This document shows, piece by piece, positions 7,144 through 14,529 of a DNA stretch of 29,774 nt. Under the pieces are notes generated by a model. The model did not search any database. It had not been told where the DNA came from and saw only the letters and a list, made by a program, of their open reading frames with translations. Source of the stretch: Oscillibacter sp. (lineage in GTDB: Bacteria > Bacillota > Clostridia > Oscillospirales > Oscillospiraceae); contig JAHHSA010000019.1 of the NCBI GenBank assembly GCA_020025475.1, positions 1-29,774 of the forward strand. Direction: 5' to 3'. The first letter of the stretch is position 1; the number at the start of each line of letters is the position of its first letter. The translations under genes and the position numbers were made by a program.

Positions 7144-7497
7144 ATGAAACACTTAATTTCTCTGCTGCTATCACTGCTTCTGCTCACCGGCTGCGTCAGG
7201 ACGCCCCGCTGATTTGGCAGCAAAGGTTCGATTCCGGATGTGGAATCTATCGGATCGTGTTCCAGTCAGATTATCTATTCCTGTGTGGCTCTGAAAGATA
7301 AACATACAACACAGGCTTTCAATTTTCCAGTTTTTTCACTCAGCCGCCCTGGACACGGACGCTGACCCCCTTTTTCTCTTCCCGGACCGATCCACTCCGG
7401 AAATGGATGGCCGCTCCACAGGCCGAGATGTAGTTTGTGCGCTGCTGGCCTCGAACAGTGGGAGGATCTCTTCAACTGGGAAAAGCCCTCCTCATGA
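7144..7497 (+). pseudogene. Degraded lipoprotein gene
   Basis: An ATG at 7144 begins a textbook lipoprotein signal (MKHLISLLLSLLLLTGC) that meets a TGA at 7210-7212, after 22 codons. Beyond the stop, protein-like stretches continue but switch frame: frame of 7086 gives a segment up to 7301; the next frame gives DADPLFLFPDRSTPEMDGR near 7355-7415; and the original frame ends with GLEQWEDLFNWEKPSS and a TGA at 7495-7497, 30 bases ahead of the next gene. No good ribosome-binding site precedes 7144. I read this as one lipoprotein gene broken by several frameshifts and a stop. A sequencing error cluster is the main alternative. The family is not recognised. Confidence 0.6.
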
Positions 7498-7527
7498 TTT
7501 CATACCTGAAAGGATTCTTGCTGTACT

Positions 7528-8331
7528 ATGGAGAAGCATATTCGTATTTTTGTGGTCGGTTTGCTGCTGTTGACTGCAGGGCTGGCCGCTGCAAAACTGT
7601 ACCGTCCGGCTGTGTCCAACCCGCTGCCGGTGCTGATGTACCACCATCTGGTGCCGGATGGTCAGGAATGCAATGACATGACTGTGACGGTAGGCCGCAT
7701 GGACCATGATCTTCAATGGCTCTCTGACCATGGCTACACCACCATTCTGCCCGCCAACTTACTCTCGGGGGAGTCGCTGCCGGAAAAGCCGGTGCTGATT
7801 ACCTTTGATGACGGCTATCAGAGTAATTACTCTCTCCTCTATCCCCTGTTGGAGCAGCATCAGGCCAAAGCCGCCGTGGCACTGATTGTGGGATTGCAGG
7901 ACAACCAATGGGCTGAGCAGTTTCTTCGCTGGGAGGAATGCCGGGAAATGGCGGATTCCGGTCTGGTGGAATTTGGTTCCCACACCTACCTGCTCCACAA
8001 CATGGATGACCGGGCCGGCGTCTATACCCGCGGCGGCATCAACGGCATTCAGCGTAAGCCCGACGAAACTGATGCAGCCTTTGCGGACCGGGTGCTGTCC
8101 GACATCCAGCTGAGCCATGACCGAATGGAGGAAGAACTGGGCCGGGAACTGACGTTTTTTGCCTACCCCTACGGTGTCGTGGAGCCGGATGCGGAGTCTC
8201 TCATTCAAGATTTGTTTCCCATCACTTTTGTCACTGAGAGTGGTGTTCACAGCCTGGACGACGGCCTTCAGCAGATACAGCGGGATACCGTTACCATGCG
8301 CACCCCCCTGTATCGTCTCCTCCCCCACTAA
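7528..8331 (+). CDS. Membrane-anchored polysaccharide deacetylase (NodB domain)
   Basis: A 267-residue protein with an N-terminal signal or anchor (about residues 6-22) and a NodB-type deacetylase domain. The motif LMYHHLVPD (residues 36-44) is typical of the PgaB/IcaB-like branch. The metal-site motif TFDDGY (Asp94, Asp95) and the histidines of GSHTYLLHN (His152, His157) are present, as is the FAYPYG motif (211-216). Members remove acetyl groups from cell-wall or exopolysaccharide sugars outside the membrane; the substrate here is unknown. An AAGGA lies about 13 bases before the ATG, a rather long spacing. It follows the broken lipoprotein gene and may depend on its promoter. Confidence 0.88.
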   Translation: MEKHIRIFVVGLLLLTAGLAAAKLYRPAVSNPLPVLMYHHLVPDGQECNDMTVTVGRMDHDLQWLSDHGYTTILPANLLSGESLPEKPVLITFDDGYQSNYSLLYPLLEQHQAKAAVALIVGLQDNQWAEQFLRWEECREMADSGLVEFGSHTYLLHNMDDRAGVYTRGGINGIQRKPDETDAAFADRVLSDIQLSHDRMEEELGRELTFFAYPYGVVEPDAESLIQDLFPITFVTESGVHSLDDGLQQIQRDTVTMRTPLYRLLPH

Positions 8332-8347
8332 GCGGCAAAGCGCCGCT
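8331..8347 (+). terminator. Weak hairpin after the deacetylase gene
   Basis: A 6-base stem (8331-8336 with 8342-8347) overlaps the deacetylase stop. No T tract follows directly, although a run of six T lies near 8379-8384. Termination here is uncertain. Confidence 0.3.
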
Positions 8348-8396
8348 CCTGTCTCCGCGATGCCCCCTGTTTGCCCGTTTTTTGTCAGTTCAGGTC

Positions 8397-8425
8397 TTGC
8401 AATCATCGCTGATCTGTGTTATAAA
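8397..8425 (+). promoter_or_regulatory. Promoter of the pheST T-box leader
   Basis: TTGCAA (8397-8402) and TATAAA (8420-8425) are 17 bases apart, directly ahead of the T-box leader. This places the transcript start near 8432. Confidence 0.75.
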
Positions 8426-8435
8426 GTAATAAATG

Positions 8436-8672
8436 TTATCAGCGATGAACGGGAAAATAACCGTGATACGCCGCCAAGAGAGGGTCGGTCACCGGCTGCA
8501 AGCCGACCTGCGGACGCCTGGTTTGGTTCGCCCGGGAGCCGCCATGGAAACATGGCCGGACGCCCTCCGTTACAGGGGTCTTCGAGTGCATATCTGATTT
8601 TGGATATGAATTTGGGTGGTACCGCGGAAGTCAGCCTTTCGTCCCAGCTTCGGGATGAGAGGCCTTTTTTTA
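8436..8672 (+). promoter_or_regulatory. T-box leader of pheST (phenylalanine)
   Basis: A T-box riboswitch that reads uncharged tRNA and lets transcription continue into pheST. Stem I elements are seen around 8480-8512 (AGAGAGG and the GGCTGCAAGCC region). The conserved T-box sequence GGGTGGTACCGCGG lies at about 8614-8627. A terminator with a 12-base GC-rich stem (8634-8645 with 8652-8663) is followed by a T run to 8671. The specifier is probably UUC (candidate 8527-8529), which fits Phe and the downstream genes, but I could not fold stem I reliably. The following pheS start is 43 bases beyond the terminator. Confidence 0.93.
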
Positions 8673-8714
8673 TCCTGATTTTGCGTATACTATGTAATAA
8701 TGTAAGGAGCAACA

Positions 8715-9743
8715 ATGATGAAGGAACAACTGGAAGTTATCCGTCAGCACGCCCTGGAAGCCATTGCCGGCACTCAGGCCACTGCTGAGCTGGAATCCGT
8801 TCGTGTCCAATATCTGGGCAAGAAGGGTGAACTCACCGCAGTTCTGAAGCAGATGGGCAAGCTGTCCCCCGAGGAGCGTCCCATCATGGGCCAGAAGGCT
8901 AATGAAGTCCGCGCCGAGCTGGAAAGCGCCATTGAGACACAGTCCGTCATTCTGGCTGAAAAGGCCATGGCTGAAAAGCTCAAGGCCGAGGCACTGGACG
9001 TCACCATCCCAGGCAAGACCGTTCCCCAGGGCCACAAGCATCCCATGACCATGGCGCTGGACGAGATCAAGGATATTTTTGTTGGTATGGGCTTTACCGT
9101 GCTGGACGGCCCCGAAGTGGAGCTGGCTACCTACAACTTTGACCGTCTCAACGCTGAGGAGGGCCACCCCTCCCGTGACTGGTCTGATACCTTCTATTTT
9201 GATGAAGACAGCCGTGTCATGCTGCGCTCCCAGACCTCTCCCATGCAGGTCCGGGCCATGGAGTCCATGGATCTGCCCATTCGCATCATTGCTCCCGGCC
9301 GCGTCTATCGCAAGGACGAAGTGGATGCCACCCACTCCCCTATGTTCCATCAGATCGAGGGCATGGTCATTGACAAGGGTGTCACTATGTCCGATCTGAA
9401 GGGCACTCTGAATACCGTCATCGAGCAGATCTACGGCAAGGGCACCGTTACCCGGTTCCGCCCCCACCACTTCCCCTTCACCGAGCCCTCCTGCGAGATG
9501 GATATTCAGTGCCACAAGTGCGGCGGCAAAGGCTGCCCCACCTGCAAGGGTGAGGGCTGGATTGAGGTGCTGGGCGCCGGCATGATCCACCCCGACGTTT
9601 TGCGTATGTCCGGCATCGACCCTGAGGTCTATTCCGGCTGGGCCTTCGGCATGGGGCTGGAGCGTCTGGCAATGGGCCGATTCAAGATCGCCGACCTGCG
9701 CCTGATCTTTGAAAACGATATCCGTTTCCTCGAGCAATTCTGA
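8715..9743 (+). CDS. pheS: Phenylalanyl-tRNA synthetase alpha subunit
   Basis: A 342-residue class II catalytic subunit that charges tRNA-Phe as an alpha2-beta2 enzyme with PheT. The N-terminal helices are followed by the catalytic core with GHKHPM, motif 2 (RVYRKDEVDATHSPMFHQIEG in part), the cysteine-rich CHKCGGKGCPTC loop usual in Firmicute PheS, and motif 3 (GMGLERLAMGRF) near the C-terminus. Length is normal. AAGGAG precedes the ATG by five bases; a second ATG follows immediately. It is the first gene after the T-box leader, with pheT 18 bases downstream. Confidence 0.98.
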   Translation: MMKEQLEVIRQHALEAIAGTQATAELESVRVQYLGKKGELTAVLKQMGKLSPEERPIMGQKANEVRAELESAIETQSVILAEKAMAEKLKAEALDVTIPGKTVPQGHKHPMTMALDEIKDIFVGMGFTVLDGPEVELATYNFDRLNAEEGHPSRDWSDTFYFDEDSRVMLRSQTSPMQVRAMESMDLPIRIIAPGRVYRKDEVDATHSPMFHQIEGMVIDKGVTMSDLKGTLNTVIEQIYGKGTVTRFRPHHFPFTEPSCEMDIQCHKCGGKGCPTCKGEGWIEVLGAGMIHPDVLRMSGIDPEVYSGWAFGMGLERLAMGRFKIADLRLIFENDIRFLEQF

Positions 9744-9761
9744 GAAAGGAGAAGATGAACC

Positions 9762-12449
9762 ATGAATTTAAGCAGAAAATGGCTGAATGAATTTGTAACG
9801 GTCAATGTCTCCGACAAGGAATTTGACGAGGCAATGACTCTGACCGGTTCTAAGGTGGAGGTCACCGAAGACCTTGGAGCTGAAATCGACAACGTTGTCG
9901 TGGGCAAACTCCTGTCCATGGAGCGTCACCCCGACTCTGACCATATGTGGATTTGCCAGATTGATGTTGGCCAGGCAGAGCCTGTACAGATCGTCACCGG
10001 CGCCTGGAATATTCACCCAGGTGACCTGATGCCCGTGGCACTCCATAAGTCCACCCTGCCCGGCGGCGTGAAGATCACCAAGGGCAAGCTCCGCGGCGTT
10101 CCCTCCAACGGCATGTTCTGCGGTCTTGCCGAACTGGGGCTCGACACCCGCGATTTCCCCTACGGTGTCATTACCGCCGCTGCCATCCTGGGCGACTACA
10201 AGGCCCTGGATCCTGAAAAGCCCTCGATTCCAGCCGACATCAAAGCTGGTGACTCGATCTACGGCCCCGTGGTGGCTGCCAAGGTTTTGGAGTGCACTCC
10301 CCAGTCCTATGGCCTCTTCCACACCTGCCTGGATCTGGGCGACGCCACGGCCTGCCCTGACACTCCCTGCATGAACCTTCACGAGGGTGATCTGGTGGCC
10401 TACAACACCAAAGAAGACTCCATCTGCACCCTGGCTGACCTCCATGCCCAGCAGGCAGAGTTCCCCCACTGCATCCCCGACGGCATCTTCGTGCTCAACG
10501 AGGACTGCAAGCCCGGTGATGATATTAAGCCCATCATCGGTCTGGATGACCACGTGGTGGAATTTGAGATCACCCCCAACCGCCCCGACTGCCTCTCCGT
10601 CATTGGGCTTGCCCGGGAGGCTGCCGCCACCTTCAACCAGGAACTGCACCTCCACGAGCCTCAGGTCAAAGGCGGCGCAGAGGGCAACCTCATGGAGCTG
10701 CTGGATGTGGAAACCCCTGCCGCAGACCTGTGCCCCCGCTATACGGCCCGTATGGTCCGCAATGTAAAGATTGGCCCCTCTCCCAAGTGGATGCGGGAGC
10801 GTCTGCGTTCCATGGGCGTGCGCCCCATCAACAACATCGTGGATATCACCAACTATGTCATGCTGGAGTACGGCCAACCCATGCACGCCTTCGATTACCG
10901 CTATGTCAACGGCGGCAAGATCGTGGTGCGCCGTGCCGAAGACGGAGAATCTCTGACCACTCTGGACGGCAATGTCCGTAAGCTGAACAGCAACATGCTG
11001 GTCATCGCTGATGACACCCGCGCTGTGGGCCTAGCCGGCATCATGGGCGGTGAGAACAGCGAAATTGTAGAGGATACCGTGGATGTGGTCTTTGAGTCTG
11101 CCAACTTCAACGGCACCTGCATCCGCAAGACCGCTCTTGCCCTGGGCATGCGCACCGAGGCCTCTGCCAAGTTTGAGAAGGGTCTGGATATTCTGAACAC
11201 TCTGCCTGCTGTCAACCGTGCCTGTGAGCTGGTGGAGATGCTGGGTGCCGGTGAAGTGCTGGACGGCGTTATCGATATTCTCAACTACGTTCCCCAGCCC
11301 ACCGTGCTTCCCCTTGAGCCCGAGAAGATCAACGCTCTGCTGGGCACCGATGTTCCGCGTGATGAGATGGTAGCCATCCTCAAAAAGCTGGATTTCCAGC
11401 TGGATGGCGACCAGATCACTGTACCCTCTTACCGCAGCGACGTGAAGCAGATGGCCGATATTGCAGAGGAAGTGGCCCGCTATCACGGCTACAACAACAT
11501 TCCCTGCACCTTGCAGCGCGGCGAGACCACCCGGGGCGGCTACTCCGCATCTCAGAAGCTGGAGCAGAAGCTGGGCGAGATCTGCCGCGGTGCCGGTTAC
11601 GATGAAATCATCACCTATTCTTTCATCAGCCCCACCTATTATGATAAGATCCGCTGGAGCGCCGACGATCCCCGCCGTGAGAGCTTCAAGATTCTGAATC
11701 CCCTGGGCGAAGATACGTCCATCATGCGCACCACCACCCTGCCCTCCATGCTGGAGATTCTGACCCGCAACTACAACTTCCGCAACAAGAGCGCCAAGCT
11801 GTACGAGGTGGGCCGCATCTATCGAATGGGTGCCAAGGACGGTCTGGCCTTTGAAGACAAGTTCCTGACTCTAGGTGCCTACGGCCCTGACATGGACTTC
11901 TTCGCCATGAAGGGTCTGGTGGAAGTTTTGCTCTCCGGCATCCGTGCCGAGAATGTCCGCTTCCTTCCCTGCACGGATAATCCTTCCTACCATCCCGGCC
12001 GCTGCGCCATGGTGCTGGCGGGCGACACCGTCATCGGTGTGTTTGGCCAGATTCACCCTCTGGTGGCCCAGAATTACGCCGTAGACGCCGAGTTCTACTG
12101 CGCAGAGCTTGGCTTTGACGCGCTGATGTCCGCACGCGGCGCTGATGCCCAGTACAAGCCCCTGCCCAAGTTCCCTGCTGTGACCCGTGACATCGCTGTG
12201 GTCTGCGATGAGGCTGTCACCGTGGGTGCCCTGGAAGAGTGCATCCGCAAAGGTGCAAAGGGCCTGCTGAAGGATGTTGCCCTGTTCGACATCTATCGCG
12301 GAAAGGGCGTGGCCGAGGGCAAGAAGTCCGTGGCCTTCAATTTGACTCTGCGGGCCGATGACCGCTCCCTGACCAGTGAGGAGGCCGATGCCGACGTCAA
12401 GAGCGTTCTGGACCTGCTCGCCTCTGAGCTAAACGCCGTATTGCGCTGA
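9762..12449 (+). CDS. pheT: Phenylalanyl-tRNA synthetase beta subunit with an extra N-terminal insertion
   Basis: An 895-residue PheT, longer than the usual 790-815. The N-terminal OB-fold tRNA-binding domain (about residues 40-115), the B3/B4 editing region, the B5 domain (PSYRSDVKQMADIAEEVARYHGYNNI in part, near 555) and the C-terminal anticodon-binding domain starting around LPKFPAVTRDIAVV are all present. The extra length is mainly one insertion at about residues 131-233, between ELGLDTRDFP and EFPHCIPDGIFVL, where ordinary PheT has only a short linker. The insertion contains a pattern like the preceding OB fold (GPVVAAKVLECTP, LDLGD, NLHEGDLVAYN). AAGGAGAAG precedes the ATG. Function as PheT is certain; the role of the insertion is unknown. 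Confidence 0.98.
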   Translation: MNLSRKWLNEFVTVNVSDKEFDEAMTLTGSKVEVTEDLGAEIDNVVVGKLLSMERHPDSDHMWICQIDVGQAEPVQIVTGAWNIHPGDLMPVALHKSTLPGGVKITKGKLRGVPSNGMFCGLAELGLDTRDFPYGVITAAAILGDYKALDPEKPSIPADIKAGDSIYGPVVAAKVLECTPQSYGLFHTCLDLGDATACPDTPCMNLHEGDLVAYNTKEDSICTLADLHAQQAEFPHCIPDGIFVLNEDCKPGDDIKPIIGLDDHVVEFEITPNRPDCLSVIGLAREAAATFNQELHLHEPQVKGGAEGNLMELLDVETPAADLCPRYTARMVRNVKIGPSPKWMRERLRSMGVRPINNIVDITNYVMLEYGQPMHAFDYRYVNGGKIVVRRAEDGESLTTLDGNVRKLNSNMLVIADDTRAVGLAGIMGGENSEIVEDTVDVVFESANFNGTCIRKTALALGMRTEASAKFEKGLDILNTLPAVNRACELVEMLGAGEVLDGVIDILNYVPQPTVLPLEPEKINALLGTDVPRDEMVAILKKLDFQLDGDQITVPSYRSDVKQMADIAEEVARYHGYNNIPCTLQRGETTRGGYSASQKLEQKLGEICRGAGYDEIITYSFISPTYYDKIRWSADDPRRESFKILNPLGEDTSIMRTTTLPSMLEILTRNYNFRNKSAKLYEVGRIYRMGAKDGLAFEDKFLTLGAYGPDMDFFAMKGLVEVLLSGIRAENVRFLPCTDNPSYHPGRCAMVLAGDTVIGVFGQIHPLVAQNYAVDAEFYCAELGFDALMSARGADAQYKPLPKFPAVTRDIAVVCDEAVTVGALEECIRKGAKGLLKDVALFDIYRGKGVAEGKKSVAFNLTLRADDRSLTSEEADADVKSVLDLLASELNAVLR

Positions 12450-12481
12450 TTTTTTGAGCACATCAAGCGCTCTCCTGCTGG

Positions 12482-12511
12482 CTCCCTGAAAAACTTTTGG
12501 TTTTTTCGGAG
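12482..12511 (+). terminator. Possible terminator after pheT
   Basis: CTCC and GAAAAAC pair with GTTTTTTC and GGAG (12482-12511) with small bulges and a loop of about five bases. It is not followed by a T tract, so it is a weak call. It is the only hairpin of note between pheT and the ireB promoter. Confidence 0.3.
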
Positions 12512-12517
12512 AACTAC

Positions 12518-12546
12518 TTTACTTGTCCTCAAAAACCGTGTATACT
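12518..12546 (+). promoter_or_regulatory. Promoter of ireB
   Basis: TTTACT (12518-12523) and TATACT (12541-12546) lie 17 bases apart, about 55 bases ahead of the ireB start. Confidence 0.6.
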
Positions 12547-12601
12547 AATTTCGAAATGGTGTTACAGTATTTCCTAAAACAAATAGAAAGGTGGTGTCTG
12601 T

Positions 12602-12847
12602 ATGGACGATTTTACCCGGAAATTCAATCTTGCGATGGAGAAGGATGCTGAGATTCATCATATCCTGTCCACCGTCTATCAGGCATTGGAGGAAAAAGGA
12701 TATAACCCCATCAATCAGATCGTTGGTTATATTCTGTCTGAGGACCCCACCTATATCACCAACCACAACGGTGCCCGCACGATGATCCGCAAAATCGACC
12801 GCGATGAGCTGCTTCAAATCCTGGTTCGGAAGTATTTAGAACAGTAA
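12602..12847 (+). CDS. ireB: IreB family regulatory phosphoprotein (UPF0297)
   Basis: An 81-residue protein matching the IreB/UPF0297 family over its full length, with GYNPINQIVGYILSEDPTYI and the ending RDELLQILVRKYLE. In Enterococcus faecalis IreB is phosphorylated by the PASTA kinase IreK near its N-terminus and affects cephalosporin resistance; Thr5 is the nearest candidate here. AAGGTGG precedes the ATG. In most Firmicutes ireB is followed by ruvX (yrrK); here a strong terminator follows and the next gene is an unrelated unknown one, so the usual cluster is broken. No kinase gene is in the window. Confidence 0.95.
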   Translation: MDDFTRKFNLAMEKDAEIHHILSTVYQALEEKGYNPINQIVGYILSEDPTYITNHNGARTMIRKIDRDELLQILVRKYLEQ

Positions 12848-12878
12848 CAAAAGTTACAATTTCGCTTTTTTGTAAAAG

Positions 12879-12938
12879 AAAATCCCGCAAAATCAGCATC
12901 CTGTTTCCTGTAAAAAAGCTGATTTTGCGGGATTTTTG
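12879..12938 (+). terminator. Terminator of ireB
   Basis: A long perfect stem of about 18 bases (12880-12897 with 12918-12935) with a 20-base loop ends in TTTTT. A-rich sequence precedes it on the plus strand, so it may work in both directions. Confidence 0.9.
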
Positions 12939-12992
12939 TGCATTTCAACCGGATATGCATCTGTTTTTTGACGGAATGTGCTGAAGTAATGA

Positions 12993-13021
12993 TTGACAAA
13001 CCGGAAAAAATCTGTTACAAT
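12993..13021 (+). promoter_or_regulatory. Strong promoter of the 102-residue unknown gene
   Basis: A perfect TTGACA (12993-12998) and TACAAT (13016-13021) are exactly 17 bases apart. This is the best sigma-A match in the window and lies 30 bases ahead of the gene. Confidence 0.85.
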
Positions 13022-13051
13022 TTGGTTACAATTTTTTGAAGGAGTGCTCCT

Positions 13052-13360
13052 ATGGCAGAACAGAAAACCGCAAAAGCGGAAGGTTTGATCTACAAGGGCC
13101 ATCCTCTTCGTCGTGTGGATAATCTGATCTACTACGGCACGATGGCAGAAAAATATATTATCATGATGCAGATCCTGGAGACGAAAAAAAGCCAGGATCT
13201 TGATGTTGCCACGAAGGTTTCTGTGCAGCTGCAGCTGACAGATTCCACGCTCAAGTCCCGCGACCGTGTCGTGAAAAAAAGCGAAAAGGACAGCCTCTAT
13301 TCCGCGATGGATGTGGCCTCCATTTGGCTGGAACGAGCCCTCGCCGGCAAGGAGAAATAA
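13052..13360 (+). CDS. Small conserved-looking protein of unknown function
   Basis: A 102-residue soluble, basic protein that I do not recognise. The N-terminus is Lys- and Ala-rich, followed by GLIYKGHPLRRVDNLIYYG, and an amphipathic helical region (MAEKYIIMMQILETKK; later DSLYSAMDVASIWLERAL). There is no signal peptide, membrane segment or cysteine. GAAGGAG lies seven bases before the ATG, and a near-consensus promoter lies just upstream, so the gene is probably well expressed. It stands between ireB and the NlpC/P60 gene. No terminator is visible before the next gene, so the two may be cotranscribed. Confidence 0.8.
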   Translation: MAEQKTAKAEGLIYKGHPLRRVDNLIYYGTMAEKYIIMMQILETKKSQDLDVATKVSVQLQLTDSTLKSRDRVVKKSEKDSLYSAMDVASIWLERALAGKEK

Positions 13361-13411
13361 TTCCTCCCTGATCCCACTTCACTAAAGACCAGACGAAAGG
13401 AACAAACTATC

Positions 13412-14311
13412 ATGCACTCACATTTCATGAGCAAGGCCGCCAAATGCTTCCTTCTCAGCAGCGCCGCAACCCTGGTTCTCGCAGGTTATGCCGCAGCCGC
13501 TGACAGCACAGTCGCAATCGGCGTCGGATCCACCACCGGCTCTTCCCTGAGAATGCGGGCAGAGGCCTCCACCTCCTCCGAAATCATCACCACTCTGGAT
13601 GAAGGTGTTGCCGTTGCTATTCTGGACAACACCACCGAGGGTTGGTTCCAAATCAGTTACGACGGGAAAAGCGGTTTTGTCTCTGCTGATTACATGATTG
13701 TTGATCGGGATAATGTCTTTGAGACCACTGGCCGTGTCAACGCCGATGGCGTCAATGTTCGCTCCGGCGCTTCCACAGACAGTGCAGTTCTCGCTACCGT
13801 GGATCAGAATACCATTGTTACCGTCACTGGCTTTTCTGACGGTTGGTACAGTGTCACCTGCAAGTACGGTACCAAGGGCTTTATCCGCAGCGATTTTCTG
13901 GACCTGACCTCCAACAACGCCTCTAAGGCTTCTGCTCTGGTGAATGAGGCCAAGAAATATCTGGGTACGCGCTATGTGTACGGCGGCAGCTCTCCCAGCG
14001 GCTTTGACTGCTCCGGTTTTACCATGTATCTGTACAAGCAGCTGGGCATCTCTCTCCCTCACACTGCTACCGGCCAATGGCAGAGTGGTGTCGGCACCAA
14101 AGTTTACAGCATCTCGGCTCTGAGTCCCGGCGATCTGGTCTTTTTCAATGATCCCTCCCGCAGCAAGGGCAAGGCTTGCTCTCATGCTGGTATGTACATT
14201 GGAGACGGTCAGTTCATTCACGCCTCTTCTGCCCGCAGTGGCGGTGTGCGGACGAATGGTCTGTATGATGGTTACTACAACACCTACTTCATCGGCGGTA
14301 TTCACGTTTGA
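13412..14311 (+). CDS. Secreted peptidoglycan hydrolase, two SH3b domains plus NlpC/P60
   Basis: A 299-residue exported cell-wall hydrolase. A signal peptide (about residues 7-30, ending in YAAAA) is followed by two bacterial SH3 domains (about 35-98 and 105-168, with LRMRAEAST and VNVRSGAST) and a C-terminal NlpC/P60 domain (about 172-299). The catalytic Cys lies in GFDCSGF (Cys200), with His258 in CSHAGMY and His270 in FIHAS. Such enzymes cut peptide stems, often between D-Glu and the diamino acid. AAAGGA lies ten bases before the first ATG; a second ATG at 13427 is possible. It is closed by a strong terminator. Confidence 0.95.
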   Translation: MHSHFMSKAAKCFLLSSAATLVLAGYAAAADSTVAIGVGSTTGSSLRMRAEASTSSEIITTLDEGVAVAILDNTTEGWFQISYDGKSGFVSADYMIVDRDNVFETTGRVNADGVNVRSGASTDSAVLATVDQNTIVTVTGFSDGWYSVTCKYGTKGFIRSDFLDLTSNNASKASALVNEAKKYLGTRYVYGGSSPSGFDCSGFTMYLYKQLGISLPHTATGQWQSGVGTKVYSISALSPGDLVFFNDPSRSKGKACSHAGMYIGDGQFIHASSARSGGVRTNGLYDGYYNTYFIGGIHV

Positions 14312-14326
14312 TTTTCCTACATAAAG

Positions 14327-14355
14327 AGGACGCGTTGCAAAACGCGTCCTTTTTC
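14327..14355 (+). terminator. Terminator of the NlpC/P60 gene
   Basis: A 10-base perfect stem (14327-14336 with 14341-14350) around a GCAA tetraloop is followed by TTTTT. It starts 16 bases after the stop codon. Confidence 0.93.
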
Positions 14356-14409
14356 ATATTCTTTTGTTGTTTTCTCCATAAAGCCATCTGTTTTGTTGTA
14401 ATTTCCAGC

Positions 14410-14438
14410 TTGCTCTTCCTTGTGAAATCTGGTATAAT
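14410..14438 (+). promoter_or_regulatory. Promoter of the PLP lyase-family gene
   Basis: TTGCTC (14410-14415) and a perfect TATAAT (14433-14438) are 17 bases apart, and TGG precedes the -10, giving an extended element. The gene starts about 90 bases downstream. Confidence 0.75.
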
Positions 14439-14529
14439 TCAGATTTGTTTAATTATGCCTATCATGCAACAAAACATCCCAGGCTGTTTTGTTATTTCAG
14501 TATACCTTTGAGAAAAGAGGAAGCATTCA

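Noticed and set aside
7275..7475. Minus-strand open frame of 66 codons opposite the broken lipoprotein gene
   Set aside because: There is no ribosome-binding site, and the plus strand carries recognisable lipoprotein remains across the same stretch.
9508..9549. Unusual zinc-finger-like insertion in PheS
   Set aside because: CxxCGGxGCxxC is the normal loop in Firmicute PheS.
8670..10886. Long minus-strand open frames opposite pheS and pheT
   Set aside because: They mirror the strong codon bias of pheST. Their His- and Gly-rich text matches no family and they have no promoter or ribosome-binding site of note.
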